A model generated the notes under the pieces. It had not been told where the DNA came from. It saw nothing but the letters and a program-made list of their open reading frames with translations, and did not search any database. Source: Pictodentalium vernedei (lineage: Eukaryota; Mollusca; Scaphopoda; Dentaliida; Dentaliidae). From it: a DNA stretch of 64,000 nucleotides. A program made the translations under genes and the position numbers. Positions 1 to 11,473 of this stretch are shown here, one piece after another. Within the stretch, counting starts at the first letter, position 1. Every line of letters begins with the position of its first letter. The stretch spans positions 22,604,093 through 22,668,092 of the forward strand of contig CM062289.1 in assembly GCA_031216915.1 (NCBI GenBank), written 5' to 3'.

Positions 1-550
1 ACAGGATCACATTGTCGCTGCCCTGGCTTCTTATCTTCCTACAGGGGAGTTTGATGCTGCACAGGCCCGTTGCGTGTTTTGTCTCAGGCTGTTATGAACC
101 TAAAGCACGCTCACGCCTGCAACACAGCTAGTTTGGAGCTTGCACTCCGGAATGCAGTGTTGGACACTTCTCCATCCCTTCCTTCTGAGCAGCGTACTGT
201 TCTGAGATCTGCTTCTTTGGTCGGACCTGAGCTGTTCCATAGTTCTGTGGGTTCTGTCCGTGACAAGGTTCTTCGTCATTCAAAGGACCAGTTTTTGTTA
301 CGGCAACTGGACCAACCTGCTGCCGTGGGTGGTGGTCATTCCAGGCTCGCCAAGTACCCAGCCGCGTCAGCCTCGTTGATCACGCAGGCTGTGCCATAGG
401 CTACATCCTCTCTTTCTGCTCAGAAGAAGCGTCGAAGCTGGCAGCCTCAGGGAGGAAAGTCTCAGGACTCTGTTGCTTCCCTGGGGTGTGGTTTCTCCTC
501 TCAGGGAGCCTTGTCGAGGCCGCAAATGAAGGTCCTCACCTCGATTTGCC
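1..550 (+). pseudogene. DIRS-like retroelement copy A, 3' part of gag-like ORF
   Basis: The open frame at 70-399 and the sequence around it encode a serine- and leucine-rich segment with the phrases ACNTASLELALRNAVLDTS and VRDKVLRHSKDQ. The same segment, diverged, occurs in the better preserved copy at 33835-34530 (ACNTANLKLVRRDAVLDTS, VRDDVLRHSKDQ), where it lies directly before a DIRS-type reverse transcriptase. I therefore read it as the C-terminal part of the DIRS ORF1/gag-like protein. The frame ends at 399, while similarity to copy B continues to about 540, so it is broken. Its start lies before the window. Confidence 0.6.
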
Positions 551-716
551 TCCAGTCAGCAGAAGAATGTCAATGTTTTTCGACCATTGGGCAGAAATAA
601 CATCGGATCCTTGGATTCTCAACGTTGTCCAATCAGGTCTATAACTGTCCTTCCATCGGCACCCTTGTTTATCTCAGGTTCCCCTCCTGACTTAGGTCCC
701 TTCCGACAGTCTCCTC

Positions 717-1758
717 TAGGGCCCTGCGAATCGGGAAATTTATGTTCGAATCGAATCTCGAATCGAATCGGGACTGATGTCGACATCGAATCGAATCTCG
801 AATCGAATCGGGATAAACTCGAGAAATAACTATAACTGGCATTATCTTGTGCAGAAATGTCCGGAAAGCACTGCGAGAAGAGAGAGTTGACATAACTTGA
901 CAACTTGGCGTTGTTTTAATTGTCTTTCACGTTGAATGGCCATTCAGATGTTCACTTGGCCCGACAATAAATTCAAGACATAAATATGGACAGAAATTAA
1001 GGTGTTACTGCCGAGAAACATTTGAGAAAAACCACTAAATTGAAACATGAGAATTAAAAGCACAAATGCAATACAAGTGGCACATTAATTCCCATGGGTT
1101 GAAGTCGGCTACAGCCGCTAACTTCAGGTACGTTAGCCTGGCTAAATACATGTACATCTTATAGGAACCTCATTACTGTAATGTTTGGTTGTTTTTGTAT
1201 TATCAGGATTCGGGTCTTGTAGATTTCAGTCCGTTCTCAACTCAATAACTCAGTATACATCAAAAGCAGCGAAGGCGTTAAACTGTGTTAGTTTCTGCAT
1301 TATCTAACTCGAATATTGACGCAGTGCTCATTCACACAAATTGCTTTTACTTCATTCCAACTTCCAAGTACCAACGCCGAACAATGCGAAGAAACTAAAG
1401 AGATTTTCCTCCCACAGTTTTCTGACATAATAATGGAAGCGCTCCAGGCGACATGCCCCCATTATTGTGTTAGAAGATTCTGGGACTGGGAGCGGGGCTC
1501 AGGCCCATAGCTGGATATTTCGGTTGTATAGATGGCGCGTGAACAGGCTACAAGTTAAAACAGCTCCAATTTGCAAAAGTCACAAAACGAACGTTTAATT
1601 TCCCGTTCTAAAAACTCAAAATGAACATTGTCGAACACTGATTCATTTTCCTCGTTGCTTCGTTTGACTAACGAATCGGCAAACTATTCGAGATCGATTT
1701 ACGAATACCAAAGCGATGTCGACATCGAATCGAATACTCGAAGCTTCGCAGGGCCCTA
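717..1758. mobile_element. hAT-type MITE with 8-bp target duplication
   Basis: The terminal inverted repeats are TAGGGCCCTGCGAA at the left and its reverse complement at the right. They are flanked by the perfect 8-bp duplication GTCTCCTC (709-716 and 1759-1766). TIRs starting TAGGG with 8-bp duplications are typical of hAT elements. Subterminal repeats of the type TCGAATCGAATC lie at both ends. There is no transposase; the small ORFs inside read through these repeats. It interrupts DIRS copy A between its gag-like and RT parts. Confidence 0.85.
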
Positions 1759-1766
1759 GTCTCCTC

Positions 1767-3330
1767 TCCAAAAGGGGTGATCGAGGTCGTCATAAACAAC
1801 CTTTCCCCGGGGTTCTACTCGAGACTTTTCTTAGTGCCAAAGAAAAATGACCAGCTTCATCCTGTCATCGATCTGAGTATCCTGAACGAGTCCATCATAG
1901 CACCTCGTTTCAGCATGGAGACTTTCAGGTCGCTTCGACAGTCGATTCATCAGGGCGATTTTGCAGCCAGCATTGACCCCATTCACCTGGCATCACAAAT
2001 ACCTTCAGTCCTCGTTTCGGGATCGTGGCTTTTAGTTCAAGGCTCTCCAGTTTGGTTTGAACCTGGCTTCTTGGGTCTTCACCCAACTGATGTCACTTGC
2101 TCGCTTTTCACCTTACACAGTCGGCTGTGAATTTTTTCGACCTACCTGGACAACACCCTCCATTGGTATCCCAATGCTACCGTTCTGGAGTCTGATGTCT
2201 GGCGGCTGCTTGACCTACTAGGGTCGCTTGGTTTCAGTGTCAACTGCGAGAAGTTAGATCTGATTCCTTCTCAGCAATTTCGTCATTTGGGCATGGATTT
2301 CGACCCTTTTCACAATATGGTGTCTGTTCCCAAGGCTCAGACATTGATCCTTTCCGCCTTGACTCTGTACCTGCTCCGAACCTCGGTCCTCCTCGATCTC
2401 GACCAGGACTTTCCTTTGGTTGCTGGGCCTTTGCAGTTCGGTGATGGCTATCATTCCGCTGGGTCGCTTGTTTGTCCGACCTCTCCAACACTTCCTGCTG
2501 GATCATTGACATCCGAATGTGGATCCTCTGGATCTGGAACTCACTATTCCTCAGTCCTTGCATTGCCACCACCGCCCTTGGACCAATGTTCCATGGTTGC
2601 CTCAGGGTGTTCCATTGGATCTTCCTTACGCCGATCACATCCTCACAGCGAATGCCAGCGACCAGGGCTGGGGTGCGACATTAGATCCTCTTGGTTTACT
2701 CACGGTGAGTGGAACCGAGAGCAGGTGGCCCTTCATATCAACCAGGAGTTCCTTTCTCTTCTGTTGGGTTTTCAGCAATGGATCTCTCACCTGTCTAATC
2801 ACAGTCCTGCTTCTTTCAGACAATTCGACAGTGGTGGCCTACATCCGGAATCAAGGGGTACGCATTTGATTCCCATGTATCGGCTATCTCAGGATCTTCT
2901 GCCATTAGCGCAAATCAGTACATGCTCGGGTGGCTGTTCAGCACATCCCCGGGCATCTCAGCGTCCTAGCCGATTCCATGTTCCGACAAGACAGCATCCT
3001 TCCCACTGAGTTGAGGCTGCAACGTTCAGTGTTTCAGATGATTTGCGAACGGTGGGGTCATACTCTTATCGACTTTTTTGCCACTCGCTGGAATCATCAG
3101 GTAGAGACCTTTGTCTCCCCTTGTCCAGATCCACTAGCCTTTCTGGTGGATGCTCTGTCTCTTGACTGGACAGGATGGGTCGGCTATGCCTTCCCTCCTG
3201 CACTGATTCTTCCTCAGGTGTTGTCAAAGGTGTTGTGCTTCCAGTTGCAGGGTCATTCTCATCTCCCCCTTTCTCCACAGAGGGTGTGGATCAATCAGCT
3301 GCGGTCTCTGTTGACTTGTTGACACCCAGA
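1767..3330 (+). pseudogene. DIRS-like copy A, reverse transcriptase and RNase H remnants
   Basis: In several frames the region encodes RT-like FLVPKKNDQLHPVIDLSILN (1830-1890) and a YLDN box near 2145. A later GHLSVLADSM and FATRWNHQVETFVSP with FLVDALSLDW (2945-3160) form the RNase H/connector signature of DIRS and Ngaro elements. Frameshifts and stops break every domain. Similarity to copy B stops near 3330, before the tyrosine recombinase, so this copy is 3' truncated. The RT part is in the same orientation as the gag-like part at 1-550; the MITE at 717-1758 separates them. Confidence 0.7.
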
Positions 3331-4170
3331 TTTTTTTCACTTGGAAATATGGTGGCTGGGTAGGTGGGGTTTGAATCTTGGGGAGGAGGAATAAGCAGTG
3401 CATGGGTAAAAAAAAATCACATGTCATGTTAAATAGGTGTTGCTAAGGTCATGTGCATCTTTAGTTCAGTAAGATTAAACCACAAATTTTGCCAAATTAA
3501 TTGAAATTTGAACGTTTATGATAGTTGGTGAATATCTTTTCATTTTCCATTAGCAATGTTGAGAGAGAGAGAGACTCTCTCTTAATTGTCAATGTATGAT
3601 TTAAATTCATTTTTACGTTGCCTAACTGGCACTGATATGTAACTGGCTGTTATTTAAAACATATAACATTTCAAACTAAACAGTTTTCTTCATGAAATAA
3701 TCCATTGTATCAAAATATCACAACCTTTAGCAAATTGTCAGTGAGAACATTAAAATAAATATGTCATATTTGAATTCCCGGTAAAAGGTTGAAATGAATT
3801 AACAGAATCAGAGAAGTTGTTCTGGACAAAGAATGATGCAATGAAGTGAATATTAGAAATGCTCCAATTTTGTTTGAGATAATTTTATATATTTCAGTAT
3901 ATATACCACAATTCACAATTTAACTGAGGGGATCACCACCTTTGAATACTATTGTGGATACAGAATTTTCTTCCATATTCAGTTCCAAATCTTATTTTCA
4001 TGTTTAAGAACTTTAGATTTTCGTGACGTCACACACTTTCCGTATTTAAAATGACAGATTTAGAGTATTTGCTTCATTTTTGAAGATTTGTTTATAAAGT
4101 TCAAAATTTTGGATTTTCTTCATTTCTTCAATTGAGACATTGTGTATACTTCTAACAGGCATGTGGAAAA
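3331..4170. other. AT-rich non-coding stretch
   Basis: I see no convincing reading frame, splice-flanked exon or structured repeat here, only a short GA/CT run near 3562-3582. It may be intron of the START gene, because the next exon downstream is at 10263, but the upstream exon is not visible. Confidence 0.5.
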
Positions 4171-4507
4171 TACAGTGAAGCCCACTTAATTGGATATCTC
4201 TTAACTGAATAACCCTGTTAATTGAATATAATTTCCCAACACAAAACCATTTACCATACCTCCAGTACAAATTGGACCTGTTAATTGAATATAGGTTACA
4301 GAGTAAACTCCTGTTAATTGAATAAAAAATCTTCATCCAATCGAGACATTACTTTGACTCACCCCAGTTTTCCTTTGTTTATAGACCTATTTGGCCTCAG
4401 TACATCCAATACAGGCATTTATTTCATGGAGCTCTGTCAAACAAGATATAATAGAGTAAATGCTAAGAAATTGACACAATCCCTGTTAATTGAATGCTCC
4501 TGTTAAT

Positions 4508-5073
4508 TAGTGCTCAAACGACTAGTGAATTCCAAAGTCGACTAGTCAATACCCAAAAGTCAAGTCGACTTCGACTAGTCATTGGTGATAACTTGTCTCC
4601 TTATAACAGTGTTGGTGTTCCGGTAGAGTGCTGAAGGTCCAAATTTGGCTTCACTTGGGCATTCATATACAGCAACTTACTTAAACATTATTCTGTTAAT
4701 GTGCTTCTAATTATGCTAAGAGTGAAATTATATAGTCTAAATTAATTTGCCTTGTTGCGATTTATGGGAGAGTGCCTATAGGCACTCTCCCATAAATTGC
4801 AACAAGGCAAATTAATAACATATCCTGATAGCCCCAAATAATTCAGCACTCTACTAGTACCAGTTAAAACAAACTACTGTCACTACTATTAGATGGCAGT
4901 AGATGTATACATTGATTGCCCAGTATTGCTGTTCAAACTGTCTGACAGTGGCACAGAAGGGACTATTTACCTAAAAGCTTGAACTCCTCTGACTAGTCGA
5001 CTGCACAATTGAGAGTCGACTACTGGTTTGCCCAGAGTCGACATCGACTCGTCGACTAATCGTTTGAGTACTA
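4508..5073. mobile_element. hAT-type MITE nested in the 4173-9488 element
   Basis: The TIR TAGTGCTCAAACGACTAGT at the left matches the right end read in reverse (TAGTACTCAAACGATTAGT). Both are flanked by the exact 8-bp duplication CTGTTAAT (4500-4507, 5074-5081). The interior has many GTCGACT/ACTAGTC words near both ends and a near-perfect palindrome at 4741-4816 centred on TATA. It is non-coding. The duplicated bases belong to the surrounding MITE, so this insertion came later. Confidence 0.85.
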
Positions 5074-5091
5074 CTGTTAATTGAATAATTA

Positions 5092-8000
5092 TCCCCGCAT
5101 TTGAAAAAATGCGGGGATATATTGGTTGTCTCCATCCGTCCGTCCGGACGCATCCGTCCGTCCATACGTCTGGGAATGGTTTCCGGAGAAAAACTCCTAG
5201 GGGTTTCAATTCGAAACATTGAAAGTGTGTTCATGTTCATTCATAGGGTCTGTAGATGTGCATAAAGGTTTTGGATTTTTGATTTGGCCTTCAGGGACGT
5301 AAGTGGCACCACTTTTGTCGTTAGAGGAATGGTGTCCGGCGAAAAACTTCTAGGGGTTTCAATTCGAAACATTGAAAGTGTGTTCATGTTCATTCATAGG
5401 GTCTGTAGATGTGCATAAAAGTTTTGGTTTTTTGATTCGGCCCTCGGGGGCGTAAGGGGCACCACTTTTGTCATTAGAGGAATAGTTTCCGGCAAAAAAC
5501 TCCTAAGGGTTTCAATTCGAAACATTGAAAGTGTGTTCATGTTCATTCATAGGGTCTGTAGATGTGCATAAAGGTTTTGGATTTTTGATTCGGCCCTCGG
5601 GGGCATAAGGGGCACCACTTTTGTCGTTAGAGGAATGGTTTCCGGCAAAAAACTCCTAGGGGTTTCAGTTCGAAACATTGAAAGTGTATTCATGTTCATT
5701 CATAGGGTCTGTAGATGTGCATAAAGGTTTTGGATTTTTTATTTGGCCCTCGGGGGCGTAAGGGGTTCCACTTTTGTCGTTAGAGGAATAGTTTCCGGCA
5801 AAAAACTCCTAGGGGTTTCAATTCGAAACATTGAAAGTGTGTTCATGTTCATTCATAGGGTCTGTAGATGTGCATAAAGGTTTTGGATTTTTGACTCGGC
5901 CCTCGGGGGCATAAGGGGCACCACTTTTGTCATTAGAGGAATGGTTTCCAGCGAAAAACTCCTAGGGGTTTCAATTCGAAATATTGAAAGTGTGTTCATG
6001 TTCATTCATAGGGTCTGTAGATGTGCATAAAGGTTTTGGATTTTTGATTCGGCCTTCGGGGGCATAAGGGGCACCACTTTTGTCGTCAGAGGAATGGTTT
6101 CCGGCAAAAAACTCCTAGGGGTTTCAATTCGAAACATTGAAAGTGCATTCATGTTCATTCATAGGGTCTGTAGATGTGCATAAAGGTTTTGGATTTTTGA
6201 TTCGGCCCTCGGGGGCGTAAGGGGCTCCACTTTTGTCGTTAGAGGAATAATTTCCGGCAAAAAACTCCTAGGGGTTTCAATTCGAAACATTGAAAGTGTG
6301 TTCATGTTCATTCATAGGGTCTGTAGATGTGCATAAAGGTATTGGATTTTTGATTCGGCCCTCGGGGGCATAAGGGGCACCACTTTTGTCATTAGAGGAA
6401 TGGTTTCCAGCGAAAAACTCCTAGGGGTTTCAATTCGAAACATTGAAAGTGTATTCATGTTCATTCATAGGGTCTGTAGATGTGCATAAAGGTTTTGGAT
6501 TTTTTATTCGGCCCTCGGGGGCGTAAGGGGCACCACTTTTGTCGTCAGAGGAATGGTTTCCGGCAAAAAACTCCTAGGGGTTTCAATTCGAAACATTGAA
6601 AGTGCATTCATGTTCATTCATAGGGTCTGTAGATGTGCATGAAGGTTTTGGATTTTTGATTCGGCCCTCGGGGGCGTAAGGGGCACCACTTTTGTCGTTA
6701 GAGGAATGGTTTCCGGCGAAAAACTCCTAGGGGTTTCAATTCGAAACATTGAAAGTGTGTTCATGTTCATTCATAGGGTCTGTAGATGTGCATAAAGGTT
6801 TTGGATTTTTGATTCGGCCCTCGGGGGCATAAGGGGCACCACTTTTGTCGTTAGAGGAATGGTTTCCGGCGAAAAACTCCTAGGGGTTTCACTTTGAAAC
6901 ATTGAAAGTGTGTTCATGTTCATTCATAGGATCTGTAGATGTGCATAAAGATTTTGGATTTTTGATTTGGCCCTCGGGGGCGTAAGGGGCACCACTTTTG
7001 TCGTTAGAGGAATGGTTTCCGGCGAAAAAACTCCTAAGGGTTTTTTCAAATGCGGGGATATATTGGTTGTCTCCATCCGTCCGTCCGGACGCATCCGTCC
7101 GTCCATACGTCTGGGAATGGTTTCCGGAGAAAAACTCCTAGGGGTTTCAATTCGAAACATTGAAAGTGTGTTCATGTTCATTCATAGGGTCTGTAGATGT
7201 GCATAAAAGTTTTGGTTTTTTGATTCGGCCCTCGGGGGCGTAAGGGGCACCACTTTTGTCATTAGAGGAATAGTTTCCGGCAAAAAACTCCTAAGGGTTT
7301 CAATTCGAAACATTGAAAGTGTGTTCATGTTCATTCATAGGGTCTGTAGATGTGCATAAAGGTTTTGGATTTTTGATTCGGCCCTCGGGGGCATAAGGGG
7401 CACCACTTTTGTCGTTAGAGGAATGGTTTCCGGCAAAAAACTCCTAGGGGTTTCAGTTCGAAACATTGAAAGTGTATTCATGTTCATTCATAGGGTCTGT
7501 AGATGTGCATAAAGGTTTTGGATTTTTTATTTGGCCCTCGGGGGCGTAAGGGGTTCCACTTTTGTCGTTAGAGGAATAGTTTCCGGCAAAAAACTCCTAG
7601 GGGTTTCAATTCGAAACATTGAAAGTGTGTTCATGTTCATTCATAGGGTCTGTAGATGTGCATAAAGGTTTTGGATTTTTGACTCGGCCCTCGGGGGCAT
7701 AAGGGGCACCACTTTTGTCATTAGAGGAATGGTTTCCAGCGAAAAACTCCTAGGGGTTTCAATTCGAAATATTGAAAGTGTGTTCATGTTCATTCATAGG
7801 GTCTGTAGATGTGCATAAAGGTTTTGGATTTTTGATTCGGCCTTCGGGGGCATAAGGGGCACCACTTTTGTCGTCAGAGGAATGGTTTCCGGCAAAAAAC
7901 TCCTAGGGGTTTCAATTCGAAACATTGAAAGTGCATTCATGTTCATTCATAGGGTCTGTAGATGTGCATAAAGGTTTTGGATTTTTGATTCGGCCCTCGG

Positions 8001-9445
8001 GGGCGTAAGGGGCTCCACTTTTGTCGTTAGAGGAATAATTTCCGGCAAAAAACTCCTAGGGGTTTCAATTCGAAACATTGAAAGTGTGTTCATGTTCATT
8101 CATAGGGTCTGTAGATGTGCATAAAGGTATTGGATTTTTGATTCGGCCCTCGGGGGCATAAGGGGCACCACTTTTGTCATTAGAGGAATGGTTTCCAGCG
8201 AAAAACTCCTAGGGGTTTCAATTCGAAACATTGAAAGTGTATTCATGTTCATTCATAGGGTCTGTAGATGTGCATAAAGGTTTTGGATTTTTTATTCGGC
8301 CCTCGGGGGCGTAAGGGGCACCACTTTTGTCGTCAGAGGAATGGTTTCCGGCAAAAAACTCCTAGGGGTTTCAATTCGAAACATTGAAAGTGCATTCATG
8401 TTCATTCATAGGGTCTGTAGATGTGCATGAAGGTTTTGGATTTTTGATTCGGCCCTCGGGGGCGTAAGGGGCACCACTTTTGTCGTTAGAGGAATGGTTT
8501 CCGGCGAAAAACTCCTAGGGGTTTCAATTCGAAACATTGAAAGTGTGTTCATGTTCATTCATAGGGTCTGTAGATGTGCATAAAGGTTTTGGATTTTTGA
8601 TTCGGCCCTCGGGGGCATAAGGGGCACCACTTTTGTCGTTAGAGGAATGGTTTCCGGCGAAAAACTCCTAGGGGTTTCACTTTGAAACATTGAAAGTGTG
8701 TTCATGTTCATTCATAGGATCTGTAGATGTGCATAAAGATTTTGGATTTTTGATTTGGCCCTCGGGGGCGTAAGGGGCACCACTTTTGTCGTTAGAGGAA
8801 TGGTTTCCGGCGAAAAAACTCCTAAGGGTTTCAATTCAAAACATTGAAAGTGTGTTCATGTTCATTCATAGGGTCTGTAGATGTACATAAAGGTTTTGAA
8901 TTTTTGATTCGGCCCTCGGGGGAGTAAGAGGCACCACTTTTGTCCTTAGAGGAAAGGTTTCCGGCGAAAAACTCCTAGGGGTTTCAATTCAAAAGATTGA
9001 AAGTGTGTTCATGTTCATTCATAGGGTCTGTAGATGTGCATAAAGGTTTTGGATTTTTGATTCGGCCCCGAGGGGTGCAAGGGGCACCACTTTTGTCATT
9101 AGAGGAATGGTTTCCGGCGAAAAACTTCTAGGGGTTTCAATTCGAAACACTAAAAGTGTGTTCATGTTAATCAATAGGGTCTGTAGATGTGCATAAAGGT
9201 TTTGGATTTTTGATTTGGCCCTCGGGGGTGTAAGGGGCACCACTTTTGTCGTTAGAGGAATGGTTTCCGGCAAAAAACTGCTAGGAGTTTCAATTCGAAA
9301 CATTGAAAGTGTGTTCATGTTTATTCATAGGGTCTGTAGATGTGCATAAAGGTTTTGGATTTTTGATTCGGCCCCGACAATAATCACAAATGCGAATGCG
9401 GGGATATAGTATAGTGTGCTTTGCACACAAATGACACCCCTCTAG
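5092..9445 (+). mobile_element. Non-autonomous Helitron-like element with satellite core
   Basis: The element begins TCCCCGCATTT after an A and ends CTAG before a T. A hairpin (GTGTGCTTTGCACAC) lies 13 bases before the CTAG end. These are the Helitron hallmarks (5' TC, 3' hairpin plus CTRR, insertion between A and T). The 5' end is a 12-bp-arm hairpin (ATCCCCGCATTT / AAATGCGGGGAT), followed by a CCATCCGTCCGTCCGG motif and the tandem array. Mollusc pearl-type elements have a similar design. It encodes no Rep/helicase, so it is non-autonomous. Confidence 0.6.
5160..9395 (+). repeat. Tandem array, ~153-bp unit, about 28 copies
   Basis: Each unit contains the phrases TTCGAAACATTGAAAGTG, GGGTCTGTAGATGTGCAT, CTCGGGGGCGTAAGGGGCAC and GGAATGGTTTCCGGC. 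Units are highly similar up to about 8815 and more diverged after that. A block of about 1.6-1.8 kb is duplicated inside the array: 5408 onward matches 7193 onward in unit order and in private variants. The leader AATGCGGGGATATATTGG with the CCGTCC motif recurs at 7049. Open frames across the array are accidental. Confidence 0.9.
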
Positions 9446-9691
9446 TTTTCATTGGCAAAGTGGCTATTCAATTTATAGGGTTCCACTGTATATAATATAG
9501 ACTGACAACAGTGCTTATGGAAAGATTTATGAGTGTAAAGCAAACCTAACCTTGTGAAGTCTTGTTGAAAGATAATATTAAACACTGATGATGCCAAACG
9601 TGTATAAAAACATAAATATAAATAAATTTAGTGAAGTTGAGTTGAAGTTGAATGTTATTGAACTAGGGCATGTTGGGTTGGGGAAACAAAT

Positions 9692-10221
9692 CAGGCCTGG
9701 CATTCTTTAGGAGTGCAGGAGTGCTACATGCCAACTGCAGGCCTAGAAAAAAATTGAGGTGGGCAGTTTTTGCACCCATTGATTTTCTGGAATGCCAGAC
9801 CTGTTTGGGACTGCCTTTAAAATCTATTATCATTTCATCCCCTGAGTTTCAATGTGTTCTCTGTGCCTACTGGCATAGAAAACACACTGGAACTCAGGGG
9901 ACGAGTTGTCAATGTTGCATTCATTCGCAGTAATTCATGACCCATTCTGTGTCGCATTTCGATACATTTTGAGTGTAGAAGACAGTCACATAAGAATTGA
10001 ATGCAACATTTTGAATAATGAGAAGATGTGAGTACCAATTTTTCCACTATGTAGCTGAATGTAGTACAATTTTTCAGTCGCAATATTAATACCTTGAAGT
10101 GAATATAACCAAAATAGCATACAAGTTTTTGCATTGAAAATTTCAGGTGCATTTGCACTCCCAAGCAATCTGAGGAGGGCAGTTGTTTTGCACTCCTTGA
10201 TTTTCTAGATTGCCAGGCCTG
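9692..10221. mobile_element. hAT-like MITE 41 bp upstream of exon A
   Basis: Inverted ends CAGGCCTGGCA... and ...TGCCAGGCCTG are flanked by AACAAAT on both sides (7 bp exact; 8 bp with one mismatch), fitting a hAT element. The interior holds a palindrome around 9844-9900 with arms CTGAGTTTCAATGTG / CACACTGGAACTCAG; relatives of this palindrome occur near 48530 and 49125. It is non-coding. It ends 41 bp before the exon at 10263, leaving a short intact branch and acceptor region (TTAACTAATTTCAG). Confidence 0.7.
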
Positions 10222-10262
10222 AACAAATGTTGAAAACATGAAACATATTTAACTAATTTCAG

Positions 10263-10447
10263 ATACTAGCTGAGATAGACGATAACACAGATATAATTTA
10301 TAATGTTTCCGCTGAGGTAGCTGGTGGTTTAATATCTAGTAGAGATTTTATAACTCTCAGGAGTTGGGGTATGAAAGGAGATGTCTATTTTACAGCAAGT
10401 AATGCAGTCATTTACCCAGATATGCCTCCACAGAAAAAATATGTCAG
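10263..10447 (+). CDS. STARD3-like: START-domain protein (StAR/STARD3 type), internal exon A
   Basis: This 185-bp exon lies between a TTTCAG acceptor and a GTATGG donor. It encodes 61 residues plus two bases of an Arg codon (phase 2), starting ILAEIDDNTDIIYNV and ending MPPQKKYVR. The pattern VSAEVAGGLISSRDF...LRSW and KYVR matches the middle-to-late part of StAR and STARD3 START domains, which bind cholesterol in a hydrophobic cavity and move it between membranes. Codon continuity with the exon at 38876 is exact, giving KYVR-AESGAGG as in the family. Earlier exons are outside the window or lost. In invertebrates the single STARD1/3-group gene is usually STARD3-like; the N-terminal MENTAL membrane domain that would settle this is not in view. 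Confidence 0.85.
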
Positions 10448-10714
10448 GTATGGACCTTGCAGATGTTATATGTTATGAATATTTTTATAAAGCTAACATT
10501 GTCTTTCATGCCACTTGATTCACAAGTACTGGGGGTATGCTTGTGTAAATAATAGAACTCCTTTTTGGGGGTTGGTGATACAGCCATGGCACTGTTGGAG
10601 TTGGTTTCTGCTCTTTAACTAAAATTCTGCTTGGTCAACTGAAACCAAACTTGGCATGTGGGCTAGGTATGATAAGAAGAAGAACCCTATTTATTTTGAC
10701 GTCATTGTGCTGAA

Positions 10715-10739
10715 GTTCAAGGTCACAGTGACCTTGAAC
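10715..10739. promoter_or_regulatory. Perfect 25-bp inverted repeat with ERE core
   Basis: Two 11-base arms (GTTCAAGGTCA and its complement) are separated by CAG. The core AGGTCACAGTGACCT is the consensus oestrogen response element (AGGTCA n3 TGACCT). Each arm also holds TCAAGGTCA, the NR5A/ERR monomer site. Function is not shown; it is part of a repeat. Confidence 0.4.
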
Positions 10740-10867
10740 CTAAACATTTACCAGAGTTGTCTTCTCCAATGGAAATTTTGCTTGCCAGATCGTAATTAAA
10801 CATGACTGGGTTGAGCATGATGAAAGGAAGAACTCTATTTATTTTTGGGTTATTGTGTGAAAGGTAA

Positions 10868-10882
10868 AGGTCACAGTGACCT
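10868..10882. promoter_or_regulatory. Perfect ERE-type palindrome, second copy
   Basis: The 15-bp AGGTCACAGTGACCT is exact in the second tandem unit; its left extension is AA rather than TCA. Occupancy by a nuclear receptor is inference only. Confidence 0.35.
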
Positions 10883-11025
10883 TGAATTTAAAGTTTTATC
10901 GGTTGAAGTTGTTTTCTGCTCTCTAATTAAAATGTTGTTTGCTTGATCGAAACCAAACTTGGCATGTGGATTGGGCATAATGAGAGAAAGAACCCTATGT
11001 ATTTTTTAGGTCATTGTGCCAAAGG

Positions 11026-11046
11026 TCAAGGTCACAGTGACCTTGA
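11026..11046. promoter_or_regulatory. Perfect 21-bp ERE/NR5A palindrome, third copy
   Basis: The arms TCAAGGTCA and TGACCTTGA flank CAG exactly, giving a consensus ERE core and two NR5A-type half sites. An additional AGGTCA lies immediately upstream (AAAGGTCAAGG). Confidence 0.4.
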
Positions 11047-11099
11047 AATTAAAATTGTATCTGTCGGAACTGGTTTCAGCTCTCTTAAAGGGAGACATA

Positions 11100-11473
11100 T
11101 TGTTTTAGTGCATATTCTTCTTCTTCTCCTTCTTCTCATACAAACGTTGTCCGGGGCATAACTTTTTTGTCTTTTGACCTAGACATTAGAAATTTGGCAT
11201 GTGGATGTATCACCATGAGCCGGTGTGTCGCATACCATAGTGACCTTCATGTGACCTTGACCTTTGACCTGAAGGTCAGATTTATGTGCTTTTTAAGGGA
11301 AACTTTGTCCGGGGCATAACTTTTTTGTCTTTTGACCTAGACCTTAGTTATTTGGCATGTGGATGTATCACCATGAGCCGGTGTGTCACGTACCATAGTG
11401 ACCTTCATGTGACTTTGACCTGAAGGTCAGATTTATGTGCTTTTTAAGGGAAACTTTGTCCGGGGCATAACTG
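11100..11473 (+). repeat. Short tandem repeat, ~150-160 bp, two and a half copies
   Basis: The phrase TTTGTCCGGGGCATAACT recurs near 11146, 11306 and 11457. Between copies are TTTGGCATGTGGATGTATCA, TGACCTTCATGTGAC and TGACCTGAAGGTCAGA. No gene is present. The last copy is cut by the hairpin of the next element at 11474. Confidence 0.75.

Larger units (their letters stand above)
4173..9488. mobile_element. TA-flanked pogo/Tc1-type MITE with nested insertions
   Basis: The left end CAGTGAAGCCCACTTAATTG and the right end (read in reverse) CAGTGGAACCCTATAAATTG are inverted repeats flanked by TA (4171-4172, 9489-9490), as expected for the Tc1/mariner/pogo superfamily. The interior repeats the phrase TGTTAATTGAAT. 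A relative in inverted orientation lies at 58430-58877. Two later insertions, a hAT MITE (4508-5073) and a Helitron-like element (5092-9445), make up most of its length. No transposase is present. Confidence 0.75.
10560..11090 (+). repeat. Tandem repeat, ~150-165 bp, three copies, each with an AGGTCA palindrome
   Basis: Three diverged units run from about 10595 to 11090. Each has a CTTGGCATGTGG-like motif, an AGAACCCTATTTATTT motif and a GGTCACAGTGACCTTGAA block. It lies in intron A of the START gene, just after exon A. A related sequence word recurs at 59470-59670. Confidence 0.75.

Noticed and set aside
619..903. Arg/Ser/Asp-rich frames near 590-900
   Set aside because: They come from TCGAATCGAATC repeats at the hAT MITE end.
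4967..9318. Several 80-99-codon frames (for example 4971-5240, 6924-7181, 9019-9318)
   Set aside because: They read through the 153-bp tandem units and repeat the same words; no protein character.
9835..10239. 134-codon minus-strand frame over the hAT MITE
   Set aside because: Crosses the MITE TIR and a palindrome and is antisense to the START exon region.
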